From positions 1 to 5,847 of the forward strand of contig CAILMK010000610.1 in NCBI GenBank assembly GCA_903835275.1: a stretch of 5,847 bases of DNA, read 5' to 3'. The stretch comes from an uncultured bacterium. GTDB lineage: Bacteria; Bacteroidota; Bacteroidia; CAILMK01. The translations under genes were made by a program, and so were the position numbers. Shown piece by piece: positions 1-5,839 of this stretch; positions within the stretch are counted from its first letter, which is position 1; each line of letters begins with the position of its first letter. Under the pieces are notes generated by a model. The model saw nothing but the letters and a program-made list of their open reading frames with translations. It ran no database searches and had not been told where the DNA came from.

Positions 1-887
1 AAAACGTTTTCAAGGCTTTGTTCTTCCTTTTTCAATTCGTAAATAACATTATTTTTTTGCACAGCCCATTTGAATACTTCCTCGCGTATATCATTGCTTC
101 CTTCGGTGTGCAGGAGCCAGTGATTGCCCTTGAATTCAGCTTCTGCAACTCCGCGTATTTTGCTTAACTCATCTTTTGTAGCAGGATTTTTAAACTCTAC
201 CCGAAGAAAGCTATTGCCCCTGGAGGCGCTCATCAATTCTGCAGTAGGTTTATCCGCTACAATTTTTCCTTTATTGATAATCAGGACACGGCTGCAAATA
301 GCCTGTACTTCCTGCAATATATGCGTAGAAAATATAACTGTTTTCTTTTTGCCTATTTCCTGTATGAGGTTGCGGATCTCAATGATCTGGTTAGGATCAA
401 GTCCGGTGGTAGGTTCATCAAGGATCAGAACTTCCGGATCATGAATAAGTGCCTGTGCCAATCCCACCCTCTGGCGGTAACCTTTGGAAAGCATCCGTAT
501 TTTTTTACGTTGCTCCACTTCAAGTCCCGTAAGGTGTATAAGTTCGGCTACGCGCTCATTTACATTTCCCTTGTATTTGTGTATTCCTGCAATGAAGTGA
601 AGATATTCCTTCACGTACATATCGAGATACAGTGGATTGTTTTCAGGAAGATATCCCAGTTTTTTGCGGACGTCCAGGGATTGCTCGTATATATCGCTCC
701 CTGCCACCCAGGCATCCCCTGAAGTGGGAGTGATATAGCAGGAAAGCATTTTCATGGTGGTACTTTTACCCGCGCCATTTGGCCCGAGAAAACCAACTAT
801 TTCGCCGGTTTTCACTTCAAAGGATATGGCATCCACAGCACGCTGTTCCCCATATATTTTGGTAAGTTCCTGTACTTTTACGGACAT
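1..887 (-). CDS. gldA: GldA-type ABC transporter ATP-binding protein (3' end cut off by window edge)
   Basis: This is the ATPase subunit of an ABC transporter that most resembles GldA, which in gliding Bacteroidota works with the membrane proteins GldF and GldG. It acts at the inner face of the cytoplasmic membrane. Counting from the chosen start, I read Walker A GPNGAGKST (35-43), a Q-loop region YLPENNPLY with Glu where Gln is usual, signature LSKGYRQR (133-140), Walker B VLILDEPT (153-160), D-loop TGLDP (161-165) and the switch His of STHI (189). The frame stays open to position 1 (295 codons) and ends in SLENV, close to where GldA proteins of about 300 residues usually stop, so probably only a few residues are missing. 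An upstream in-frame ATG at 929 would add 14 residues (MNGRQFTNPI...). I prefer 887 because family members begin MS(I/V)-x-V and a promoter box lies between the two ATGs. No gldF or gldG is in view. ABC ATPase is certain; GldA is likely but could be a close homologue in a non-gliding species. Confidence 0.85.
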   Translation of the reverse strand, partial: MSVKVQELTKIYGEQRAVDAISFEVKTGEIVGFLGPNGAGKSTTMKMLSCYITPTSGDAWVAGSDIYEQSLDVRKKLGYLPENNPLYLDMYVKEYLHFIAGIHKYKGNVNERVAELIHLTGLEVEQRKKIRMLSKGYRQRVGLAQALIHDPEVLILDEPTTGLDPNQIIEIRNLIQEIGKKKTVIFSTHILQEVQAICSRVLIINKGKIVADKPTAELMSASRGNSFLRVEFKNPATKDELSKIRGVAEAEFKGNHWLLHTEGSNDIREEVFKWAVQKNNVIYELKKEEQSLENV

Positions 888-895
888 TGCAGGGG

Positions 896-903
896 CAAAG
901 ATA
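896..903 (-). promoter_or_regulatory. Putative Bacteroidota -7 box for gldA
   Basis: The minus strand reads TATCTTTG here, an exact match to the Bacteroidota -7 consensus TAnnTTTG. It ends 8 bases before the ATG at 887, so the transcript would have only a few bases of leader. That would exclude the ATG at 929 as the start. I see no TTG at the usual -33 distance, so this rests on one 8-base match in a suitable place. Confidence 0.45.
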
Positions 904-974
904 GGATTAGTAAATTGTCTACCGTTCATAGTTAACGAAAAATTCAAGACCTTATTTTATTCCCTAATTCATGC

Positions 975-982
975 TAACTTTG
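975..982 (+). promoter_or_regulatory. Putative Bacteroidota -7 box for tatC
   Basis: The sequence TAACTTTG fits TAnnTTTG and ends 12 bases before the ATG at 995. The transcript would start around 986-990 with a leader of under 10 bases. The box lies downstream of an in-frame ATG at 971, which argues against that longer start. No convincing -33 TTG is visible in the A/T-rich stretch upstream. Confidence 0.45.
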
Positions 983-994
983 CGGCTTCATTCA

Positions 995-1819
995 ATGGCG
1001 CGCAAAACTTTAGACCAGATAGAAGATCATGAGATGTCTTTTTTAGACCATCTCGAAGCATTTCGATGGCACATTGTCAGGTCTGTGATAGCCGTATTGG
1101 TGTTTACTATTGTAGCATTCATCTACATAGAGCAGGTTTTCTACATACTACTTGGACCCGGCAGAACTGATTTCTGGACCTACCGAATGCTCTGTAAGTA
1201 TTTCAATATGTGCCCTAAAGACATGGGTTTTGTATTGCAGAATACAGATATGGCGGGGCAATTTACCCAGTCCATCAGTATGGCTTTTTACGTAGGATTG
1301 ACTTTCGCATTTCCGTACCTTGGGTGGGAGTTGTGGCGTTTCTTCAAGCCTGCCCTCAAGGCAAAGGAACGTGGCTATGCCCGTGGCGTCGTGTTTTTTG
1401 CCTCCATTTTATTCCTTTGTGGATTAATGCTTGGGTTTTATGTAATTACTCCGATAACAGTTCAATTTCTTGGTTCTTACCGCATTAGTGACGCCGTTAA
1501 GAATAATATCAATCTCGAAAGTTTCCTGGATACAGTCACCATGATGACTTTTTCTACTGCAATTACTTTTGAGCTTCCTATCGTAGTTTATTTCCTGACT
1601 CTTGCAGGATTTATTTCGCCCAAATTCATGCGGAGATACAGGCGTCATGCTATTCTGGTCAGTTTGGTAGCCTCTGCCGTAATTACTCCAAGCACTGATA
1701 TGACGAGTATGCTTGTGCTTGCAATTCCGTTTGTTTTCCTTTATGAATTCAGTATCCTTGTATCTGCATTTGTAGCGAGGAAGAAAGCAAGAAGAGATAA
1801 GAAATTGAACCGGGAGTAA
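995..1819 (+). CDS. tatC: Sec-independent (twin-arginine) protein translocase subunit TatC
   Basis: TatC is the polytopic core of the Tat translocase in the cytoplasmic membrane. It recognises twin-arginine signal peptides and, with TatA-type proteins, exports folded proteins. The 274-residue product has the TatC order: N-terminal amphipathic MSFLDHLEAFRWHIVRS (14-30), then about six membrane spans near 27-46, 92-117, 130-152, 180-203, 216-232 and 237-259, with a basic C-terminus. Family landmarks include LKAKER with Glu125 (matching E. coli Glu103), FELP with Glu193 and ITPSTD (230-235). The first periplasmic loop is long and holds Cys67 and Cys73. At the position of E. coli Glu15 I align Ala22, with a Glu at 21 instead. 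I chose the ATG at 995 (MARKTLDQ...) because it gives a normal TatC N-terminus and lies after the promoter box; ATGs at 971 and 1034 are possible. No tatA or tatB is present. Identity is certain; the exact start is less so. Confidence 0.95.
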   Translation: MARKTLDQIEDHEMSFLDHLEAFRWHIVRSVIAVLVFTIVAFIYIEQVFYILLGPGRTDFWTYRMLCKYFNMCPKDMGFVLQNTDMAGQFTQSISMAFYVGLTFAFPYLGWELWRFFKPALKAKERGYARGVVFFASILFLCGLMLGFYVITPITVQFLGSYRISDAVKNNINLESFLDTVTMMTFSTAITFELPIVVYFLTLAGFISPKFMRRYRRHAILVSLVASAVITPSTDMTSMLVLAIPFVFLYEFSILVSAFVARKKARRDKKLNRE

Positions 1820-1910
1820 TTCCTGAAGAATTTCTCCCAAAGCACGAATAAGTGATTTTTTCTGAAAAAGATGGATAATCAACCATGTTCTGATTCTTAA
1901 ATAAAAATAA

Positions 1911-1918
1911 TACCTTCG
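1911..1918 (+). promoter_or_regulatory. Putative -7 box for the rpiB-lutB operon
   Basis: TACCTTCG here is a one-base variant of TAnnTTTG (TTCG for TTTG) and lies 15 bases before the rpiB ATG in an otherwise A/T-rich spacer. It suggests that rpiB and the gene after it have their own promoter instead of relying only on read-through from tatC, 114 bases upstream. I see no clear -33 TTG. I find no terminator in the rest of the tatC-rpiB spacer. Confidence 0.4.
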
Positions 1919-1933
1919 TTGTAATTAATTCTT

Positions 1934-2356
1934 ATGAAAATAGCTATTGCCTGCGACCATGCCGGATTTGAGATGAAAGAGCACGTAAAAGCCCTTCTTT
2001 CCTCCGGTGGAAATGATGTAAATGACCTTGGTACCTATAGTGCCGATTCCGTTGATTATCCTGATTTTGCCCATAAACTTGCCACTGAAGTGGAAAACGG
2101 CGGGTCAACCCTGGGGTTTCTTTTATGCGGCTCCGGGAATGGAGTATGCATTACTGCCAATAAGCATAAAGGTGTTCGTGCGGCACTAGCATGGAATGCT
2201 GAAATATCAGCCCTTGCCCGCCAGCACAATGACGCGAATGTCCTTTGCATTCCTGCGCGTTTTATTTCGCAGGATGATGCAGATAAAATTGTTCATGCAT
2301 TTCTTGATACACAGTTCGAAGGCGGACGCCATCAAAAGAGAGTGGAAAAGATTTAA
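1934..2356 (+). CDS. rpiB: Ribose-5-phosphate isomerase B
   Basis: RpiB interconverts ribose 5-phosphate and ribulose 5-phosphate in the cytoplasm, in the non-oxidative pentose phosphate pathway. The 140-residue product matches the usual RpiB/LacAB length and fold signature: MKIAIACDHAG with Asp8-His9 at the N-terminus, DYPDFA (41-46), the catalytic Cys65 in LLCGSGNG (63-70), ANKHKGVRAA (75-84), His98 in RQHNDANVL, and the phosphate-binding tail GRHQKRV with Arg132 and Arg136. Cys65 and His98 correspond to E. coli Cys66 and His99, so all expected active-site residues are present. There is no Shine-Dalgarno sequence, and the start is fixed by the family N-terminus. Its TAA stop is followed directly by the ATG of the next gene, so the two are very probably co-transcribed and may be translationally coupled. 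Some RpiB proteins also accept allose 6-phosphate, but nothing in the context points to allose metabolism. Confidence 0.96.
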   Translation: MKIAIACDHAGFEMKEHVKALLSSGGNDVNDLGTYSADSVDYPDFAHKLATEVENGGSTLGFLLCGSGNGVCITANKHKGVRAALAWNAEISALARQHNDANVLCIPARFISQDDADKIVHAFLDTQFEGGRHQKRVEKI

Positions 2357-3763
2357 ATGAGCAGCAAATCAGGAATATTCCATAAAGCTACCGAGCAAAA
2401 GGCATTTGATACGGAGCACCGCCGTCGGATTACTCATAGCCTGGATCAATACCAGATTTCTCATGAAGCAGGAAAGGAGCAGTTTGCAAAACTTCCGCTT
2501 GCCCGCGAGCGTGCGGGATTCATTCGGCGTAAGTCTTTGGAGGGGCTGGATCGTTACCTGATAGAATGGGAATCGCATTTCAAGCGCAATGGTGGCAAAG
2601 TGATCTGGGCGCAAAATGCTGCAGAAGCCTGCGAACAGATCCTCGGTATCCTCAGGAAAAACCATGTCACCAAAGTGGTGAAATCCAAAAGCATGGTGAG
2701 TGAGGAAATTGGCCTCAATAATTATCTTAAAACAAATAATATACATTCCCTGGAAACGGATCTGGGTGAATTCATCCAGCAACTGGATAATGAACCTCCC
2801 TATCATATCGTGAATCCTGCGATGCACAAATCCAAGGAGGATGTGGCGCAATTATTCCAGGCAAAACTCAATATTACTTCCGAAGCCCATGCTGCTTCCC
2901 TGAGTGAAGAAGCACGTAAGCACCTGCGCGATGAATATATTGACGCGGGAGCTGCTATTACCGGAGCTAATTTTTTACTCGCTGATATTGGCGCCATTTC
3001 CATCACTGAAAATGAAGGAAACGCAAGGCTTTGTACATCTATTCCCAAAGTACATATCGTCATTGCCGGATTGGAAAAAATTCTTCCTTCTGTAAATGAT
3101 CTTTCGCTGTTTCTTCCACTGCTTGCAACATTCGGCACAGGACAAAAAATAACGGCAGCGAATTCTATTCTTACAGGTCCGCGCAGAAGAAATGAACTCG
3201 ATGGCCCTGAGGAAATGTACGTCATCCTTCTTGATAACGGACGCACAGATCTTTTGGCTCAGGTGCCGCAACGCGAAGCACTGGCCTGCATAAAATGCGG
3301 CGCGTGCATGAATGTCTGCCCTGTCTATAAAAACATCGGAGGTCATTCGTATGATTCCACCTATCCCGGTCCGATAGGAGCGGTGATCACTCCTTTTATG
3401 CAGGACTACAATGAGAATATACACCTGAGTTATGCCTCCACACTTTGCGGAGCATGTACTGCTGTGTGTCCCGTAAATATTGATCTGCATAAATTCCTTC
3501 TTTACAACAGGCAGAAATTTATGTCGGAAACCCAACCCGGGCAATCCGATAAGCTCATGTGGTCTGTATGGAAACGCTCTGCTATGAAGCGTTCCTTCAT
3601 GAACGGCGGTGGTGGATTCAAAAACTTCCTGGTAAAATATTTCTTCTTCCATAACTGGAGCAAACACCGCTCTGTCCCGAAAGCTGCACCAAAATCCTTC
3701 AATGAACAATGGATGTCGCAGCGCAAGCCTGTGAAGAAGGTGGTGAGTGAGGATGAGGAATGA
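2357..3763 (+). CDS. lutB: LutB/LldF-type iron-sulfur protein of L-lactate utilisation
   Basis: LutB (LldF) is the iron-sulfur, LUD-domain subunit of the LutABC enzyme that oxidises L-lactate to pyruvate. It is cytoplasmic or peripheral to the membrane, and no signal peptide or membrane span is seen. The 468 residues match the family length and order. An N-terminal LUD (DUF162) domain covers about 70-295 and includes ITGANFLLADIGAISITENEG (201-221) and GPRRRNELDGPEEMYVILLD (274-293). A first cluster motif follows, with Cys311, Cys314, Cys317 and Cys321 spaced C-x2-C-x2-C-x3-C-P. A second motif is LCGAC...CPV, with Cys364, Cys367 and Cys371. The tail after about 390 is the LutB C-terminal region and ends acidic (SEDEE). 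Ser361 replaces a fourth Cys in the second motif, which I recall as normal for LutB. The gene begins at the base after the rpiB stop, so start and operon are clear. No lutA or lutC lies beside it; partners must be encoded elsewhere or the role differs. Confidence 0.9.
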   Translation: MSSKSGIFHKATEQKAFDTEHRRRITHSLDQYQISHEAGKEQFAKLPLARERAGFIRRKSLEGLDRYLIEWESHFKRNGGKVIWAQNAAEACEQILGILRKNHVTKVVKSKSMVSEEIGLNNYLKTNNIHSLETDLGEFIQQLDNEPPYHIVNPAMHKSKEDVAQLFQAKLNITSEAHAASLSEEARKHLRDEYIDAGAAITGANFLLADIGAISITENEGNARLCTSIPKVHIVIAGLEKILPSVNDLSLFLPLLATFGTGQKITAANSILTGPRRRNELDGPEEMYVILLDNGRTDLLAQVPQREALACIKCGACMNVCPVYKNIGGHSYDSTYPGPIGAVITPFMQDYNENIHLSYASTLCGACTAVCPVNIDLHKFLLYNRQKFMSETQPGQSDKLMWSVWKRSAMKRSFMNGGGGFKNFLVKYFFFHNWSKHRSVPKAAPKSFNEQWMSQRKPVKKVVSEDEE

Positions 3764-3817
3764 GTTGGTGGTTGGCAATTTGCTGTTGACGAAAATGCGT
3801 GTTGTCATTCAGTGAAC

Positions 3818-3843
3818 GGCTCCTGAGCTTGTCGAAGGATGCC
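3818..3843. repeat. Short repeat-like motif between convergent genes
   Basis: The 117 bp gap between lutB (plus) and the next gene (minus) contains the core CCTGAGCTTGTCGAAGG (3822-3838). It holds short complementary arms: CTT/AAG around GTCG, or TCCT/AGGA around the whole core, flanked by GGC (3818-3820) and GCC (3841-3843). From memory, near-identical strings (CTTCGACAAGCTCAGG in the other orientation) recur in intergenic DNA of many bacteria. Only this one copy is seen here, so calling it a repeat rests on that recollection. It is too weak a hairpin, with no T tract, to be a standard terminator. Confidence 0.4.
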
Positions 3844-3880
3844 AGTGCTACAGATAAAGTTTGAAAAATGCTCTAACCAT

Positions 3881-4426
3881 CTACTCACTAATAGGCTTCC
3901 ACCGACCTTTTTTAAAGTAAACGTTCTTAAATTTAGGAGAGTTAAATACCATATAAAAACTCCATGCATTCCGATAAATTGTCGGGTTCCCTATCATAAT
4001 ATGATGAGTAGGTTTCTCCATATTTAATATCAGTCGATCAGAGGAATATGAATATGGTTCGGTGGTAGTAATTGTTCCTTTGTAGGTTTTTAATATTTTT
4101 TCCTTGTCTGTAACATAGAAAAAAATGGAGTCATCATCCCTGATCTCAAACCTGAAATTCTGATATTGCCAATTCGCTTGTTTGCCCGGAAAATAGTCGC
4201 GATCAACGATGTATGCCCCGTAATAATTTTTTTTGTGCAATTCCTTTTTAGCAGTCAACCATTGAACTGTTAGAGAAAGAAAAATAAGTCCAAATATACC
4301 CAACCAGAAAATTCCAACAACCTTACCAAAAATCTTCTTTTTTGTGAATAGCCATGTCAATAGCAATATCCCTGTTGCCGGTAAGAGGATTATAATGAAA
4401 AATATATAAAGAAGGCCAAATCCCAT
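3881..4426 (-). CDS. Unrecognised 181-residue protein with two N-terminal membrane segments
   Basis: I do not recognise this family. The N-terminus is strongly hydrophobic: one span at about 3-26 (LLYIFFIIILLPATGILLLT...), a short basic turn TKKKIFGK, and a second span at about 36-57. A domain of about 120 residues follows, rich in aromatic, charged and beta-type stretches (YYGAYIVDRDYFPGKQANWQ, FEIRDDDSIFFYV, YKGTITTT, DRLILNMEKP) and ending KKGRWKPISE. The alternating pattern and the 'value on a gradient' style (FRFEIRDDDSIFFY) suggest a small beta-sheet domain, but this is inference. Two hydrophobic hairpin spans would place both ends on the same side of the membrane. The reading frame looks real: intact, no gaps, plausible composition, and a TAnnTTTG box just upstream. 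It is visibly richer in A/T than its neighbours. It stands alone between convergent lutB and a terminator, so context gives no function. Confidence 0.75.
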   Translation of the reverse strand: MGFGLLYIFFIIILLPATGILLLTWLFTKKKIFGKVVGIFWLGIFGLIFLSLTVQWLTAKKELHKKNYYGAYIVDRDYFPGKQANWQYQNFRFEIRDDDSIFFYVTDKEKILKTYKGTITTTEPYSYSSDRLILNMEKPTHHIMIGNPTIYRNAWSFYMVFNSPKFKNVYFKKGRWKPISE

Positions 4427-4442
4427 TTATAGTTTTTTTTGG

Positions 4443-4450
4443 CAAAAGTA
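4443..4450 (-). promoter_or_regulatory. Putative -7 box for the 181-residue membrane protein gene
   Basis: Reading the minus strand, TACTTTTG fits TAnnTTTG and ends 16 bases before the ATG at 4426, followed by an A-rich leader. It supports independent transcription of this gene, whose upstream neighbour on the same strand ends in a terminator. No -33 TTG is found at the expected distance. Confidence 0.4.
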
Positions 4451-4491
4451 ATGCAATCCGCAGGATTTTAGATTGGATTATTTATTACTTA

Positions 4492-4542
4492 GACAGCCAT
4501 GAGGCTGTCAGCTCAAGAATCCGTAGTGAGGACGCTACGGAT
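4492..4542. repeat. Paired perfect stem-loops, candidate REP/BIME-like intergenic element
   Basis: Two hairpins stand 9 bases apart. The first has a perfect 7 bp stem, GACAGCC (4492-4498) with GGCTGTC (4503-4509), around the tetraloop ATGA. The second has a perfect 8 bp stem, ATCCGTAG (4519-4526) with CTACGGAT (4535-4542). It can extend inward by a T-G wobble and a G-C pair to leave the loop AGGA. Neither is followed by a T tract. They lie upstream of the promoter box of the 181-residue gene and beyond the terminator of the peptidase gene, so they belong to neither transcript. Two adjacent small palindromes in non-coding DNA, one containing GTAG, resemble REP/BIME units moved by RAYT (Y1) transposases. 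That identification is inference from shape only, because one copy is visible. Confidence 0.5.
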
Positions 4543-4553
4543 AACGCATAAAA

Positions 4554-4583
4554 AAACCTCGTAAGATTTATCCTACGAGGTTT
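4554..4583 (-). terminator. Intrinsic terminator of the C1 peptidase gene
   Basis: A perfect 10 bp inverted repeat, AAACCTCGTA (4554-4563) with TACGAGGTTT (4574-4583), encloses a 10-base loop that can pair a little further. On the minus strand the stem is followed by an uninterrupted run of T (the A run at 4551-4556), the form of a rho-independent terminator. It lies 42 bases past the stop of the minus-strand peptidase gene and should isolate it from the 181-residue gene. On the plus strand the following T run is interrupted, so activity there would be weaker. Confidence 0.85.
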
Positions 4584-4625
4584 GTATTTTTCATTTGCCA
4601 ATTATCACATTATCATATTCGCAAA

Positions 4626-5789
4626 TTAAATTTTCATCTTGGATGCAATTGCTTTCGGAACTGCATTTTTATTCACCATGATGGAAGTGGTTTTGTAAGC
4701 CACATAAGAGGCAGATGCATAGAAATATCCTTTTGCATCGTTGCGGTCAGTACCCCATGAGTTCTTTACGATATAATACATTTGTCCGTCCTGATCCTTT
4801 GCTTTTCCGATGATATGCATACCGTGGTCATCAGTAGTGCTGAGGTTATCAAATGCTTCCTGGCGCAATTCCTGAGTGATCACTCTTTGTTTAACCGGAT
4901 GATTGAAAATACTGTCAGATTCAGATTGTGTCATATCTACCCAATCGGTTTCCGGTACGATGGCAACACCATTCTTGAAGGAGAATCCTTTTTCGCTAAC
5001 GTCGCCTGCCCATGCAACGGTATAGCCGTTGTCAAGTGCATTGTCAATTGTGGACATCATTTCATTTAGAGGAACATTATAGTCCATATAGTTTGCCCAG
5101 TTATCGGAAACTTCAAGGTTGAATTTTTCATAAAAAGGATGGTGACTGAAAGAAGTGATCTCTACATAATCATCCGGATTGATTCCGATATAATCACGGA
5201 AACTTTGCGGTGTATAAGTTGCGCCTGCATAGTTGAATTTCTCAGGGGTTTTTCCAAGATATGCATCAAGGGTACCTTCTACAGATACCTTGAGAGCAGG
5301 GGATAATTTTCCATCAGGGATTTTTATTGCTGCATCGATCATTGCCTTTAAGACTGCATCCATTTCACCATGGGTTGGCTTGGTGCCGCCATAAGGGAAA
5401 CCTGTGTATGCCAATTGCGGACATATACCAAATGTGCGGGCACAATTGATAACGTCATGAAATTCGCCGCCCGGACCAAAGCTAACCGCTCCTGCCCAAC
5501 GGATATAATGCTGCGCCTTCAGCGAATACATATTGCGTACGATGAACATTTCAGATAGATCGAAAGTCCCTTTGCCTTTCTTGATCGCTTCGCTTTCAAG
5601 GAAGGACTGTGCCGAATAGGTCCAGCAAGTACCTGATTTATATTGGTTTTTAACTTCTGTAGCACCTACTTCCTTCACAACTGTGAAATTGTAACCGCCA
5701 TTTTTCTTGTTTTTTCTAACTTCCTGTGCATTAGCCGAGAAGAAGAATGCCATAGCCATGGCGAGGAAAATAATACTATTCTTTTTCAT
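4626..5789 (-). CDS. Secreted C1-family cysteine peptidase, bleomycin hydrolase/PepC-like
   Basis: This is a papain-fold cysteine peptidase nearest to the C1B branch (aminopeptidase C/bleomycin hydrolase). The 387 residues begin with a clear signal peptide, MKKNSIIFLAMAMAFFFSANA, probably cut after Ala21 before QE, so it should enter the periplasm or beyond. There is no lipobox Cys and no visible type IX C-terminal domain. Active-site parts are complete. Gln49 forms the oxyanion hole and Cys55 is the nucleophile in NQYKSGTCWTYS. His322 lies in DDHGMHIIG (equivalent to the HAM of PepC), and Asn343 with Trp345 in VKNSWG. There is almost no propeptide, only about 27 residues between the cleavage site and Gln49. 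PepC and bleomycin hydrolase are usually cytoplasmic and around 450 residues; this one is shorter and exported. Ser56-equivalent variation (Thr-Tyr after CW) is tolerated in the family. The start is fixed by the signal peptide and A-rich leader. Substrate is unknown; endo- or aminopeptidase activity cannot be decided here. Confidence 0.9.
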   Translation of the reverse strand: MKKNSIIFLAMAMAFFFSANAQEVRKNKKNGGYNFTVVKEVGATEVKNQYKSGTCWTYSAQSFLESEAIKKGKGTFDLSEMFIVRNMYSLKAQHYIRWAGAVSFGPGGEFHDVINCARTFGICPQLAYTGFPYGGTKPTHGEMDAVLKAMIDAAIKIPDGKLSPALKVSVEGTLDAYLGKTPEKFNYAGATYTPQSFRDYIGINPDDYVEITSFSHHPFYEKFNLEVSDNWANYMDYNVPLNEMMSTIDNALDNGYTVAWAGDVSEKGFSFKNGVAIVPETDWVDMTQSESDSIFNHPVKQRVITQELRQEAFDNLSTTDDHGMHIIGKAKDQDGQMYYIVKNSWGTDRNDAKGYFYASASYVAYKTTSIMVNKNAVPKAIASKMKI

Positions 5790-5810
5790 TGTTTGTTTTG
5801 TATAAAGGTG

Positions 5811-5839
5811 CGAAGGTCGGGAATTTTATTGAAATTCAA
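5811..5839 (-). promoter_or_regulatory. Putative -33/-7 promoter of the C1 peptidase gene
   Basis: On the minus strand a TTG (5839-5837) is followed after 18 bases by GACCTTCG (5818-5811), a degenerate form of TAnnTTTG that shares ACCTTCG with the box before rpiB. The ATG follows 21 bases further on, after an A-rich leader without a Shine-Dalgarno sequence. This is the only candidate in the window with a -33-like TTG at a reasonable distance, but its -7 box is the least perfect. Confidence 0.35.

Noticed and set aside
971..994. Longer tatC start at ATG 971 (MLTLRLHS...).
   Set aside because: It would overlap the TAACTTTG promoter box and adds residues not expected at a TatC N-terminus; 995 is preferred.
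124..1032. Three plus-strand frames (124-444, 321-722, 754-1032) opposite the ABC ATPase.
   Set aside because: The minus strand here encodes every ABC ATPase motif in one continuous frame; these are its complement.
1853..1872. Possible terminator after tatC from TTTTTC/GAAAAA complementarity.
   Set aside because: The loop would be a single base and the stem is nearly all A-T; it cannot form a stable terminator hairpin.
3437..3472. Apparent loss of a ligand in the second iron-sulfur motif of LutB (Ser361 in place of Cys).
   Set aside because: As I recall, LutB/LldF proteins normally have SxLCGACxxxCPV here, so this is family-typical and not a defect.
2975..3808. A 277-codon open frame on the minus strand opposite lutB, plus other long antisense frames at 1424-1882, 2369-2851 and 2803-3246.
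   Set aside because: They overlap well-identified genes on the plus strand, and their translations are Cys/His/Arg/Ser-rich without domain character. They are shadows of the coding strand.
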